A DNA stretch of 64,000 bases from Hirundichthys speculiger (Eukaryota > Chordata > Actinopteri > Beloniformes > Exocoetidae), in the NCBI GenBank assembly GCA_018398805.1, contig JAGFBZ010000178.1:992001-1056000 (forward strand), in the 5' to 3' direction. Shown one piece after another: positions 43,318 through 56,200 of this stretch (positions are counted from its first letter, which is position 1; every line of letters starts with the position of its first letter). Below the pieces are notes generated by a model. The model was not told where the DNA came from. It did not search any database and was given only the letters and a program-made list of their open reading frames with translations. The position numbers and the translations under genes are program-made.

Positions 43318-44845
43318 GCAACTGGCCTTTAGTGTTTACTTTTGCCCAAAAGGAGGTGCAGTCATCCTGAAGCAAGGGAAGTGACGTGTTTTGCGGTTTC
43401 TTATCTAAGGATTCAGCTCCACTCTACCCTTTTCTATGGAACGCGCCTTATTTGAAATCTGTGTCACGGCTTTGTTTTACCAACAGCCAAGTTACAGAAA
43501 ATGCAGCAAGATGTTAAATCAATGGTGGAGACAAATCCAAGGGAGTTGGGTAATTCTTCTGTGATCAAGGTCTGTGATGTCACAATACCCTGCTAATCTG
43601 AACTGCTCGCTGACTGACACATTTTCAGACTCAGGCAGTCACAGTTACAGTTAGATGGTCGTGTTATGATGGAGTTTTTGAGTTAGTAACCATTTGAGAC
43701 ACGCAAACAAGTCAAGCCCAGAAAACCTATTTTCCTGCAGTATCTCCCCCTTAAAGGGAAAATGGACAAGAAGTGAAAGGAAATTCACCTTGCTTTTCAC
43801 TCTGGATGCTATGATGATACTATGAAGGTGTAATGTAAGTGCATTAGTATTACATGACTAACAGTACACTTGGCAGCTAAATATTTCTTGAGCAAATGTT
43901 TGGTTTCAGCATTAATTCATGCACAAAGAGATGACAAACAGCTTAGAGTTGACCATGCAAATTAAGATGATAATGACAGGGCTCTACCCTGCAAAATCTA
44001 TTTGTACAATCTCAGTATCTGAGTCATCCATCCATCATCTATACCGTCAATGGAAATTGTCAAAAGAAGGTGTAGTGAAAGAGACAAACAGCTCATGACG
44101 CACAACACACGGCATCCATCAAACATGGGGGTGCTTGCGTTATTACGTGCGCATGTACAACTGCCATACAAACACACTGGAATTTATTAATGATTTTCCT
44201 GCTGATGGGGGCAACGGGACGAGGGCAGGGGTATAGAGGAGCATCCAGTGATGTGCTAAAAAGGTGATGTCTTTCTAATGTTTCCTGTTATAATTTTCAT
44301 AATGTAAAGGCACCAAAATTAAAGGTGAGAGGTGCCTCTTTAATGCAATATCTATTATTAAATTGCCTACTGAACTAACTCCATCAGCAAAGAATGAATG
44401 ACCATTTACTACATGTAGCTGCCCACCGCCTGTTGTTTATCACTCAGCTGTCTTCCACACTCTCAAGTGTGTGATCCGGGCAAAATGCCAAACCCTCGAT
44501 TGTAAGTGGAGACAGCCCTTTTAGGCCACAGGTAATCAATGCTGGTGTTGGAACCTGATAGCTTCCTCATCACTGGCACGTAAGGAGCTTAGTAAACAAG
44601 TCCTGCGTACAGTACATATGAGCTAATTTAGACATCTGACATTCAAGACCTCTGCCTCGGTAAAACATTTACACAGGCTTTAATTCTTAAAGCCTGGGCA
44701 AAATGCCAAACCCTCAAATGTGCCCTAGTCTTTTCTCAACTCTCTTGTCTTCATTCATTTTTTATGGTAATTGGATAAGCAAATAACTTTATGTACATAC
44801 AACACAATGCAATGAAATCGTTTTGAATCAGCCTCCTTCTATGTC

Positions 44846-44947
44846 GAGCATTCCCAGAGCATTCCCGGAGCATTCCCAGAACATTCCCAGAGCATTCCCG
44901 GAGAATTCCCAGAGCATTCCCGGAACATTCCCAGAGCATTCCCAGAG
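44846..44947. repeat. 11-bp minisatellite, 9.3 copies
   Basis: Unit GAGCATTCCCA/G repeated without spacing; variants are GAACATTCCCA and GAGAATTCCCA. The A/G last base alternates in most neighbouring units. Confidence 0.95.
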
Positions 44948-45794
44948 CTGATCATTTCCGAGTGGTGAATTGTCTGTTGTTTACATGCATCTTCACAAGC
45001 TTGAAAGTTCTTTTCCCTGCGTTTTGCTGGTGAATTAGTTTGTGTTTTAGCTCAGTTCACCCACCTAGTGATCAAGTGACATGAATTGACTCAACACAAA
45101 ACAGGAATCTGCTTTTTCAAACACTGACGTTTGATGTTTCTGTAATTATGTTGTAAATTATCTTTTAAAAGATTCTTTCTTCACTCAGCCGGTTATATCT
45201 TTGATGGATGATTGGTGGCCTCAAAGCTTTGGTTTCATTGGATTTTGTGCCTCTTTTCTTTTCTTTTACACAGGACGGCAGACAGGAAAGGTCTTTCACA
45301 ATAGATGGATGTAGTTTCAGAAAGTTTAACGTTTAAATGAGAAAATAAGGTCCGATTATGTCGCTACTCACGTTTTTTGAAAAATGTCAAGACACTTAAT
45401 CTGGTTCTTATAATAAATGAGAAACCTTTGAACAAATAGGATAACTTAGTAAAGTTTTGTGATTAGATTTTCACAGAAATCATTTTTCGGAGAAAAAAAA
45501 TAAAAAAAGTAAAATAAACCATGAAAGATGACTTTAATAAAAATATTATTTAATTGCCAGATGCCATATTAGATGCATAAAAAACACTTTATTGGGAGCT
45601 CAGAAAGAGTTCAGTGTACTGATATATCTGGGAATTGACCAGTTAGTTCATTTCAGATCAGGACAAAGGAATGTCTTGTAAAGGCACAATCTTATTATTT
45701 TGGAAACTATTACTGACTGACAGATGAAAGATGAAAAAGCTTGTCTTGTTTTTTTTTCAGCGAATCAAAAAAAAAAAAAAAAAAAAAAAAACTA

Positions 45795-46470
45795 GAGAAG
45801 CACTCAGAGAGTGCAGACCTCCACCAAGTGCAACAATTCCCCCAAATAGCGATTTACACCATAAATATGAGTCATACATACAGCACTGACAATATGGGGC
45901 CGCTAAAAAAGTACCATATCTTCCTTTATTTTGTGATGCACACAAAAATAAATAATAGTGCTATAAAGATTTCATGCAATATTTGTTTCCAAAGTCAATA
46001 TATTGAAATTAAACAACCTCAATGCCTTATAATTTCCATTTATTTACACTGCAAAAAAAACAGCATTGTATATTTTTTATGAAGTAAGTACTTCACTTAG
46101 AAAAACAAATGACAAAAAAATGATTTTAATGATTTAAAACATTGAAAAATGAAATTTGATAGAGGTTCCCATCGTCAATCCCTGAGTGAAATTTCATGAG
46201 TTTTGAGCAATAATTAACAGAGATATTGAGAAACAACATTTTTGGCCCCATTGACCACAATGTTATCAAAAATTTAAAAGTGATCCAGAATCCAGGATTT
46301 CTTCCGGATCATACCCAAAATGAAATCAGTTCTTCCTTTTCACATTTCTGACAACTCCTGAAAATTTCATCAAAATCCATCCATAACTTTTTGAGTTATT
46401 TTGAACACAGACAGACAGACAAATAGATAAACGCCAGGCAAAAACATAACCTCCTTGCGGAGGTAGTAAA
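45795..46470. repeat. Dispersed fish repeat with 'CAGACCTCC...ACCTCCTTGCGGAGG' ends
   Basis: GTGCAGACCTCCACCAAG at the left, AACATAACCTCCTTGCGGAGG at the right, with AAAATTTCATCAAAATCCATCCATAACTTTTTGAG and a GACAGACAGACA run between. I know the pattern as a common fish repeat but cannot assign a superfamily. Begins just after an A24 tract (45768-45791). Confidence 0.5.
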
Positions 46471-46489
46471 AAGTGTTCTGTGTGACAAC

Positions 46490-47010
46490 ATTGGAGAGCG
46501 CGATATGAGAACTCGGTTCATAGATTTCATTTCAGTATTCAACCATCATCCCCCGACGGTTCAGGGCTCAATAACTCACTGAGTAATCGTCTGCTGGAAA
46601 TCTTCAGTGAGATCTTCGTGTAGATCACTTGAGCACGCTGGCCCCCCCGGGGGTGCGTGCTCAGTCCTCTGGTCCTGACCCCGATGACCTATGACTGGAC
46701 GCGAGTCTTCAGCGGTTTGCTGATGGCACAACTGCAGCGGGTCTCATCTCAGTTCTCCAACAATGATGAATCACACTACAGGAAGGAGCTCGGTGGTGGA
46801 AAAATAAATGAAGTTTCCTTCTTAATATGAATAAGACCAAGGAGACTTTTATGAACTCCTGGGGAGACTGCATTCAAATCACCTCACAGACCATCAATGG
46901 AGCCGCTGTAGAACCAGGAAGCAGCGCCAGAGCATTAACAATGCAAATAAAGATAAAGGATGAGAGAATATTTGTATCGGGCTTGAGAAAATTTTGGAGA
47001 TTCTTAACTG
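46490..47010 (+). pseudogene. Reverse-transcriptase relic of a non-LTR retrotransposon
   Basis: Patchy matches across frames: DFISVFNHHPP (compare DFSSAFNTIIP), PPGVRAQSSGP (VLSPLLF region), QRFADGTTAAGLIS (FADDTTVVGLIS, the catalytic motif, with DD reading DG), and LLNMNKTKETFMNSW (LNVNKTKEMIVDF). Many stops and shifts. Inactive CR1/L2-type relic. Confidence 0.6.
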
Positions 47011-47055
47011 GCTGAGTTTGTGAAAAGGTTGAAGTTGGCCTCATAAATCTAACAA

Positions 47056-47754
47056 CAGTGATCCCTCGCCAATTCGCACTTTAAGTTCTTCGGTTTTAGT
47101 TATTCGCGGATTTTTCAGAAATATATAATATTTAAAAAAAAAAGAAAAAATTGCGGAAACGTCACAGGATGTTGTGCGCGTTCTCTCACAGTGAAGAAAT
47201 GTTGTGAGCCAGCCTGGCTCCTTTAAGAAGGTGGCCTTATGGGTAATGGTGTGGCCTTATGGGTAACAGTGTGTGTGTGTCCTGGGACGGCAGAACGAAA
47301 AAGGGGTTAGATGAAAAGTGTAGTGAGCATCAACAGCAGCCCAGCGTGTATAGATTTACATTCTCTGTTAACCGACAGGAGCCCAACAATACAACCTGTG
47401 TGATGTTACAAGTTCCTGCAGTACCAGAATAAAGTGCTCGTTCCATGCAGAGAAAAACTGACTTTTTCTTTTGTTGTTGTTAGCGTGTTAGCCGCTAATT
47501 ACAAGCCAAAAATAGCACAATAGCAGCAGTTTCTTTACTACGGTTCAGAGACCAGAGGCTGTGAAGGTAACAGAAAGACCACAGTTGAGCCTCTGTCTTG
47601 TTTCGCTGCAGTGCCTCGCTACTTTTTATGTGGTTTTTAAACACATTTTAAACACATTATTGAGGCTTGGGGGGTTCTGGTTCCCGTTCGCGGATTTTGA
47701 TCTCCGTGGGGGGGGCACCAGTTTCCATTAACCACGAAAAATAAGGGATCACTG
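47056..47754. mobile_element. Mariner-like nonautonomous TIR element, 0.7 kb
   Basis: Left CAGTGATCCCTCGCCAATTC, right reversed CAGTGATCCCTTATTTTTCG, with 'TTCGCGGATTTT' repeated near both ends (47100, 47690). The CAGTGATCCCTCG start is a widespread mariner/Tigger-type MITE end. TA on the right only; the left duplication is not clear. Confidence 0.65.
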
Positions 47755-49849
47755 TATGTTCTCAGTGTGTTGTGATTCAAATATAACCAGTCCCGATGCC
47801 ATCAGTAAAGTTTCCAGATCTCAAAGCGGCATGATGCGGTTGCTAGGAGATGGGTACAGAATTTGGCAGGATGGTTTGATGCTATATTGCTAAGTTGCTG
47901 CACTGACATACTGCCGCATTTACTCAGCCGCTCCATCAGTGGAGACACACGACAGGGTCATAACATCAATTTAGACCACTACAACATAAAAATTGCTTTG
48001 TAGCGCCACCTGCAGGTCAAACTACCAACTCGGAAACAGGCCTGTTGTCGGCAGTTTTGCATTTGTGGCTTTGAAGTGAAACATCTGTGTAACAGCTGGA
48101 TGGATTTGGAGTACAAGATCATGTACAAAGCAGCACTTTGGTCTTTGGCTGTCTAATTGTTCATCAAGCAAACTCATCATTGCAACAATTTAAGCAGATA
48201 CAGCAATTCAGGATGAAGTACATGCAGAGCGAGTGACACGCCCACCTGCATCAGTGCTGATTAACAGCCTGCTGAACCGGTATTTAATCAAGACAAAAGC
48301 TCCAAAACACGAGCATTTTAGTGGCGTTTTATCAGCACATTCTCCTGGTGTGTCTTAACACAGCCTGAAGTTAGTTTAGCGTTCCTTATTTAACACCCTC
48401 CTGCTTCCGGGCTCGTGTCTGCTCCAGATGCTACTGTTGCAGGTAATGTGATTAAAAATTCAAGCCAAAGAAGAGAATCAGAAAAGGGCACGAAAGAAAA
48501 GCAAATGAAAAATTAAAGGAAGATGGAGAGGAAGAAAACCACAAGGATCCGAGGGACTATATTAACCCTGAAATGAGGGGTTAATATATCTGATAAAAGC
48601 TGAGAGGCAGGGTCGACGCTAGAACAAAGAAACAGCAATAAGAATAAAAAATCAAAATAATTCTCTGACTGTGACCTTAAATGACCCTAAATAGGAATAA
48701 ATAGGTATGAGTGGAGGATGGATGGATGACAAATTCTGAGACAACATGCAGATAAACAGAGCATCGTTTTTATTTAAATTAAAGACCATGGTTCCAGATG
48801 ACTGTGAAATCTATTTCCATATATAGCAAAGTAGCTCATGGCTCATGTTAAAACAGCTGGAACTACAGAAAGTTTGGCTTTTTTTTTCTTTCAACATTTA
48901 TGTGGCCTTCATGAACAGTAATCAGGCAGGAAATGAAGAAAGAAGCAAGATGTGCAACAAAGGGGCCACAGAGCAGGACTGGAACCTTGACTGAGCCTGG
49001 ACTGCATGAGGACATGGTGCACCTGCTCAACCGTGACTAGCTCTCTGGCGCTCAAATGTGGACCAAAACATTTCTGCCAATTCAACGACTGCTGACTGCA
49101 GCTCTATATTCAGTTTTAATATCCTCCTAATACCATTCCATTACCAAAACAGAGCCAGCAGAGGGCCTTAACAATCCAAGACAAAGCTGTAATTTTTTTC
49201 TTTTCTTTTTTTTTTTTTTTTTAGTGCATAAACATGGACCAACGAATGCAAACATGCTGGGCTTCGTCAACACGTTCAAACATAAGCAGATGAAGCACAA
49301 AAAAATGGCTCCACTCATGTCAGTGGCCACGGAAGGGATGCAGAAATATCCTGCAGGTGTAGTCGAGCTGAGAGCTACATTAGAGCAGGAAGTGGTTTTC
49401 AGTCTGACAAACTGATCAAAGCAGGAAGTGCACACAAGCTTTGACAGGAAAGTAATCTTAACAGCCATGAGTCCATACGCCCACAGGTGGCCAATAACGA
49501 GAGGATTTTTCTTTTCCTGATAGATGGTTGCAGTCAGACTACAGACTTTAGTGCAGATCACATGCAGTATCTTCAAGTCATGGGACACATTGTTATTTCA
49601 CTGCAAACTCGTACAAAAAACAAAACAAAACATGGAAGATACATTTCAGTAACTTTGCTTCATCAAGTTCAGTTATCAAATCAGATGCTAAATTTTGATC
49701 TAAAGCCACCCACTCGTAATCTGACAGGGGGAAGGTGGGGCGTTTAACTTCCTCCAGCAGACCTGCTGGAAACTCACTGTGACTATAACATCTGTTTACA
49801 TTTCAAGTTATGTAACAAATAGAATTGTTCAAGAGGAGTTCATTTCACC

Positions 49850-50261
49850 AAATAAAAAAACAAAAACAAACAAACAAAAAAAAAAAAAACCCCAGACATA
49901 AAAGCAGAACTGGAGAAGGAGGAAAGGAAATATTATATGAAAACACACAGGAGACAGAAATGGAGCGATTTTTGTAAAAAGGTGAACTTCTCAGTGGTAT
50001 TTATTGAGGAAGTAAACAGCCTGAGTGGCAGAGGAGTTGGTTGCTGCAGCAGAGCGACCGCAGAAACTGCTGCTTCTCTCATGTTGTTGCCGGATGACTT
50101 TTTTGAAAGACAGGAAATGAGACAAGTGGAGAGAGGACTACTTTATCTGCTTTGGCACATGCAACAATCTCCAAGACTGCAGTAAATCAGAAGGGAAACA
50201 CGCTGAAGGTAGTTGATGGAACCTTGACCTGAGAGAAATTCAGTCACTCTGAGAATTTGAA
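49850..50261 (+). promoter_or_regulatory. Upstream region / 5'UTR of rasal3
   Basis: Holds an A-rich tract (about 49853-49890), a TATA-like ATAAAAG (about 49897) and TATTATATG (about 49930), then sequence leading to ATG 50262. There is no CpG island, fitting a tissue-restricted promoter. A further upstream noncoding exon cannot be excluded. Confidence 0.3.
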
Positions 50262-53204
50262 ATGGGCACTGAGGAGAAAGATCCGGATCATGCAGCTCTG
50301 CCACCGTCAAAGGAGCAAGGAACACCAGAGAAGGAGAAGGACTCCGCTGCTGAGCCTTCACAAACACCCGAGGCCCCCGACACCCTCAACACGTACAAGT
50401 GGCACACCGGCTCCAAGGGGACGCTCAATGAACTGAAAGAAGAAGGAGAAGGAGGACCCGCTTCTTCCACGTCTACCATCGATAAGATTCAGAAGGCCTC
50501 CAGCAACAAATGGAGCAAGATGCAAAACTGGCGGAAGGCCCTGAGCGAAGACCCCGGAGACAAGAACTCATCCAGCGGGAAAGGTGGAGAGGGGGCCAAG
50601 CCTGAGAAAGGGGCAGGGGGAACCAGAAAGAACCCCTTCAGACGGGCCCTGTCTGAGCCTCCCGGATCACTTCTGGCTGCTCTGACCCCCTCCTCCAGCT
50701 CCGCTAGCGCAGCCCACACCGCTGCAAGCTCATCTGCCGCTGGTGCTGCTGCTGCAGAGCCCTCGGGGGGCTCCTCCACCGACCCTTCACAGAAAGGAGG
50801 TGGAGGGGCGCTCTTTAAAAAATACTTGTGGAACGTGACCCAGAAGCTGAAGAGGCCAAGGCTGCAGAGTCGCAACAGCACGCCGCAGTTAGTGCCAGGT
50901 AAGAGCGTATCATCTGACAGTGCCTCATACCAGTGCTTCTGAGTGTCGACTTCAGTACTCAGTCACTCACAGGTTTATGATGACTGCAATAGCTGTGTAG
51001 AACTGGGTTAAACAGAATTTCAGAGAATCGCTGACATCCTTTCATGTCGGTTGGAGTGAATCCCCGTTTAAAACGTGCGCTCAGCAATGTTTGAAAGGTA
51101 GGACAGTGCTGAGCCCATGTGGTTAAACTATAATTTCCTATTACGGTATGTCAGATGAAGTGACACTGAAACGTAGATGTGGCATGGGCAACCCAATTTC
51201 ATCTGTTCATCTGAGCTAATAAGATGAGAAGCAATTTAAACTATGTCTGAAAAACAGTAACAACTCCCAGAAGACTCCCCGGGTTTTGTGAATAGGGGGT
51301 GGCATTATTTCATAAATGAAGACCTCAAAGTACAACTTTATTTTAACTTTAATGGACATTCTGGCTCTCTAAATGTAATATTGGACGGGAGCAGAGATGA
51401 GGAGTCGGTGTGAACATTTGAATTAAAAGTGTTTTCATCTTGCTGGTCAGTTTAGACATCAAGGCAGAATCATCACCAAATAAAGAAGAAACTGATCGGA
51501 CTTCATGGTGATGCCGTCAAAGTACATCAGACACATCAGTGTGATTGATGAGTCTTCTACAGCATAAAATGGGTAGAAGTTGAACTTACTAGCGAAAGAG
51601 CAAAGTCTTGAAAATAACTCACTAACAACTCCAGCTCTTTCCTTCAAATGGGACCTATTAGGAGTAAAATTAATTCTTTGTGCCTGAAGGCATATATGTG
51701 ACTGTGACTACAACCCAGTTAATACAACTCTGTGATTGGTGAATTCAAAACTTTACTTGAGACCATCGCGGTCTGAAAATATGTCGTTCAGTGAGTCATC
51801 GGTATTTGCAGGGTGACGTTGCAAACCCAAATCACAGCGTGGCTATCCAGGTTCTCTACTTGTATTTCCTCCCAGTTCTACACCTGGCTGCACTTTCTGT
51901 CCCCCTGAAGCAGGCAGCGAAAGGTTGCAACACAGATTTCAGGTGCTCTTCAGCCCTGAGGTGTACCACGCAGAAGAGAGAGGTGGAGTGGAGCTGACAT
52001 GCTGAAACCAGCTGCTATGAGCAAAGCTGGGAAGACATGATTGAAAAGGGAGGTGTTGTACTGTATCCCTGAGCTATTTTGATCAAACTACGTCCCAATA
52101 TTCCATCTTAATGTTTTGACACTTTTATTGAAGATAGAAATTTCAGCCAAAGCACGTCTCATTTTAACTAAGAAAGCACAGTGATCAAACTTTGAGAACC
52201 TTCCATATTATGGAAAATTCAAATTTTCTGTGACTGGGAGCATTGGGTGTACAGCAAAGCTGTGGCACCACTCTCAAAAGAGGCACACTCCTCAGAAGAG
52301 CGAAAGGGACTCAGATGGCTAACACAACCTCCAAAACTGACTCATATGAAGATGTGGTTAAAAAGAAGTCTTATGTATGGTGCTTTTTACCAAAACATGT
52401 CACTGACATTTCATCAAGACCTCAGGAATACGAACTTTAAAAAAAGGTAATAATATTATAAGATCAAGATTAATACACTTCCTTATACATACAGTGAACA
52501 AAAAAACACAAGATAAAGTCTTTAAAAAAAGTTTTGACCTTGGTGTTATTTTACATATTTCTACATGAGAATATTAGATTGGAAGTCAAAATTAGAGGTA
52601 AAAATAGAAATGTGTGTGAACGTGTCTTGGCGAGGTCACACTTCAAGCATTTTCAAATGTATGTAAACAACTTTATTGAGCTTGAAGTCAGAGCAACAGC
52701 TTGTCTCACTCTCTTAGAGCCAAGAGTTCACTCTCTCTGCACTGTTTAGGGGACATAAAAGTGTGAAGACTTTCATCAGCCAGTCACATCAGCTCCTCAG
52801 TAATCCAGTAATCTTGTTAAAATAACACTGAAGAATTTCTGAAGTATATGAATTCAGAGGTAAATCAGGAAGGAGCAAGAAGTGTAATTTACATGCGTGC
52901 ACTGCTCCCTGATTCTTTACAAAGTCATTTAGGTTTTATTGTATTTCTGCCCAGAACCTGTCTAAATCTTACAAAGCAGAAAGATTTCGCTGGATGGACA
53001 TGCTTCTGTGACATATGAGAAAAAAAATATTCTGTGCACTAAAGAAATATTTAAGGGAAAACCAAATCAAAAGTTCAGACATAACAAAACCCTGCCACTG
53101 GTTTTGTTTGGTCGTCAAACAGCTTCCAGACACCAACCCAATATCTGATATGAGCATAATGAGAGACTGGACCTGAACAATTGACCTCTTTTAAGCCAAT
53201 TGTC

Positions 53205-53235
<31 letters not shown>

Positions 53236-56200
53236 GAGCACCTGATATGGAGGTACTTTGCTTAAAATGGCTAGAATTCCTAAATAGTAAATGCCATATT
53301 CTTGTGAAATCTCCTGAAGCTGAAAGTCTACACTTTGATCGTTAATTGTTACACTTGATTATTTTATTTCAAATCCAATGTGAGTAGAGTATAAGCATAC
53401 CTGTCAAGAAAAAAAAAACAAAAACATTCCCAATCTGAGATCTACAGTGCCCCTCTGGTGACATTTGATTAAAAAAATGCATGCCCACGAGATAATTATA
53501 GTAGCCATTTTCAAGCAGAGATTGATTGTTGCTTGCTTAATTCGTACTTTAACCAACAAACATGGACACTTTTGTCTTAATTTCATTTTATTTTAATATA
53601 GGAATGAATTACAATGACATTCTTAAGGCACTTGCGGTTAGGCATGGAGTATTGTTTAGCAGGAGACACTTAATTCGGCTGCTTAACGTATTAACTATCT
53701 CGTGGCCACGCATTAATTATCTCATGGCCAGGCATTTTTTTTTTTTTTTTTTAATCAAATGTCACCAGAGGGGCTCTGTAGCGATATCACTTTCCTTGCG
53801 ATAACTGCCACAGCAGTAGCTACTACAGGTGCTGTAGGTGGTAGATGTCGCGAGGTTAGTGTGTGACATCTGAGGAGTGACAGCGCGCGAAGAATAAAAA
53901 GATTGTTATAGAAAATAGGATATTAGACAACAGAACTGTTTGCACTCTTCTCATGTAAAAGAAATTACTCCGGACCAGTCCACAAATACACTCCTTCCAA
54001 AACAGGCATAAAGAATTCAAAGTCTGCAACAAATGAGTACAACAAGTCTGTCAGGTGTGAGGCAGAATGGAGGACCCAGGCGCAGGAGTGCAACAAAAGT
54101 AAAGTATTTATTAAAAAAAAAAAAAAAAGTCCAAGAAAACTACAAAAAACCCCACAAAAGTAATGGAAAAACACAAAGTCCAAAACAAAACCAAAAATCC
54201 ACAGAGTACTTACAGGACATGAGACGACAAGACAACGACCAGCACAGACAGGGGAGATGACAAGACTTAAATACACAGGGAACCCAACGAGAGGCAGGAG
54301 CAGACAATCAGGATAACAAGAGGGACGGAAGCAAAACTGAAAACAACGGAGACAAGACAGACCTTCAGAGTAAAACAGGAAACAGGTGACACAAAAGACA
54401 GAGATTGATGCCAATTTAACACAGAACAAAGAAAAACCCAAGATGGCCATCATGGCCGCCCCAGACCATGACAAAGTCATTGAAAGAGTAAAGAAAAGTC
54501 ACGTAAAATTAGATGAAAAACTGTAAAAGAAGAGCAATATGAAATAAAACAATGTGTGGAAAGAAAATCAAATGTAAATGTAAATACAAGCAATGTTAAA
54601 TGAACAAAAAAATATGCAAATCCCTTCAAATAAATATTCTTCATATATACCTCTTTAGTGTTTTCATCAAGGCTATAATGAATGTTCACATTATGCCAAT
54701 GTGCCTTTATACACAGCTGCACTACTTACTGAAGTTCAGCCAGCTGCTTTGTTTCCTGTGTGCCATTAATTGACAAACTGATTAATCCAGGTGTGTCTGA
54801 CCTCACAGCAATGGTCAGACACACCTGGATTGATCAGTTTGTCCAATAATGGCACACAGGAAACAAAAGAGCTGGCTGAAAATCAGGAAGTAGTGTAGCT
54901 GTGATTTTAGCTTTTTTGCACACCGAAAATGTAAGAGATACTGGAGCTTGGTTGGGATGGTGGGACTGCTCGTGGTGGGCGCTAGAAAATTTCTCTTATT
55001 TTCAAATCCAAATCTTGACAGGTATGAATAGGTCGTAAAGAAAATAAACTCATAAAAACTCTGTCATTGTCCAAATACTTCTGGACTTAACTGTATGTCA
55101 TCCAGTACGTCGTTGATATCACAAACAGGCTGGATTTGCCATATCTCAGAAGTAGGCAGCACAAACCTGTAGGACAGATCTCTAAAGAGGCATAGTCCTC
55201 TATAATGGGAGGTGCAGTATGAAGTGGCTGACTCCACCCCCTAAAAACCAGCTGCTGCGAGGCTAACGATAAACCCACGTGTGGTGGTGGGGTTTGCTTT
55301 CTTCCCAGCTGCAGGGGGAGACACCAGAACAGCACCACAGAGAGACGGATCAGCACAGCTGCTGTGGGTTTATGTCTCTCTACATAGGAGTAGCAGGCTG
55401 GGACGAAGGGGGTTTAGAAACTGTCAGTGACTGCAAAATAGCTTTGTTGAAGGAACCAATAAACCCAGAAAAATCAACTTGCTGAATCATGTGTGTTGTT
55501 CTGTCCTTTGTGGGAGAGTCTTGCCACACCATGATCTCAAAGGGGGATTTTCTACTGTACTGCTGTGGTATTTTGCCTAAAATGCATCCAAGACATTTCA
55601 TAAAGATCCCAGAAAGTTGTATCAACTCGGTGAGAAAAAAAAGCAGAATATGTCTGCTTTAAAGCTGGCTTCATACAGTTGAAACCAGAAGTTTACATAC
55701 ACTGTATGAAAAGGCATTGAAACGTGTGAAAAGCTGTGCGCGTGAAGGTGGTGGTGGTGCCTACAAACCTGACTCACGCCAGCTCTGCCAGGAGAAACAT
55801 TCAACCCAAGTCATACATCTTAAAGGAAATGCTACCAAATACTAATAAACTTCTGATTTTCATGAATGCTTTTTTGAAAAAAAATTCTCTTAAATAGTGA
55901 TTCCCAAAGTGTGGGCCGCGACCCCCTGGTGGCCCGATGTGGTACTGCAGGTGGGCCGTGAGAGGTCTTTAAAATTAAACAAATATTTTTTAAATTCTCG
56001 ATCTTTTTTAAATATGTTTTTAATTACTGCAAAATATTCATGACATCATTTAAAAAAAAACATTAAGAAGTAATTGAACAAACCAGTTCAGTGTTATTCT
56101 ACTGTCATCTTAACTGAGTATGAGAAGTGTCACCTTATTTGTTGGCCCCTTACATTAACATCAGAACATAGCTTCTAGTCCTTTATGTTGATCACAGTTG

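Larger units (their letters stand above)
41641..49849. other. Intergenic region between sec14l1 and rasal3
   Basis: No host gene recognised. Holds a hAT element (41972-43036), a LINE C-terminal fragment (about 43085-43290), an (AC)n run (43289-43317), an 11-bp minisatellite (44846-44947), a dispersed repeat (about 45795-46470), a reverse-transcriptase relic (about 46500-47000) and a 700-bp TIR element (47056-47754). 43400-44840, 44950-45760 and 47760-49850 show nothing I recognise. Confidence 0.7.
53400..55022. mobile_element. TIR element CCTGTCAAGA...TCTTGACAGG inserted in the Tc1-like remnant
   Basis: Perfect 10-bp terminal inverted repeats at 53400-53409 and 55013-55022, flanked by TA on both sides (53398-53399, 55023-55024). 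It interrupts a Tc1-like element, and itself hosts three further insertions (53442-53781, 54049-54473, 54712-54904). No transposase of its own is visible. Confidence 0.7.

Noticed and set aside
44846..44947. CRISPR-like array
   Set aside because: Units are 11 bp and adjoin with no spacers; this is a vertebrate minisatellite.
49127..49588. 153-codon minus-strand ORF
   Set aside because: Runs through a poly-lysine low-complexity tract and resembles no protein I know; no splice partner.
50489..50881. 130-codon minus-strand ORF
   Set aside because: Shadow of the GC-rich rasal3 exon 1 on the other strand.
53965..54480. 171-codon minus-strand ORF
   Set aside because: Almost exactly covers the solo LTR; composition (F, L, C, S, V) is that of reversed A-rich sequence, with no domain.
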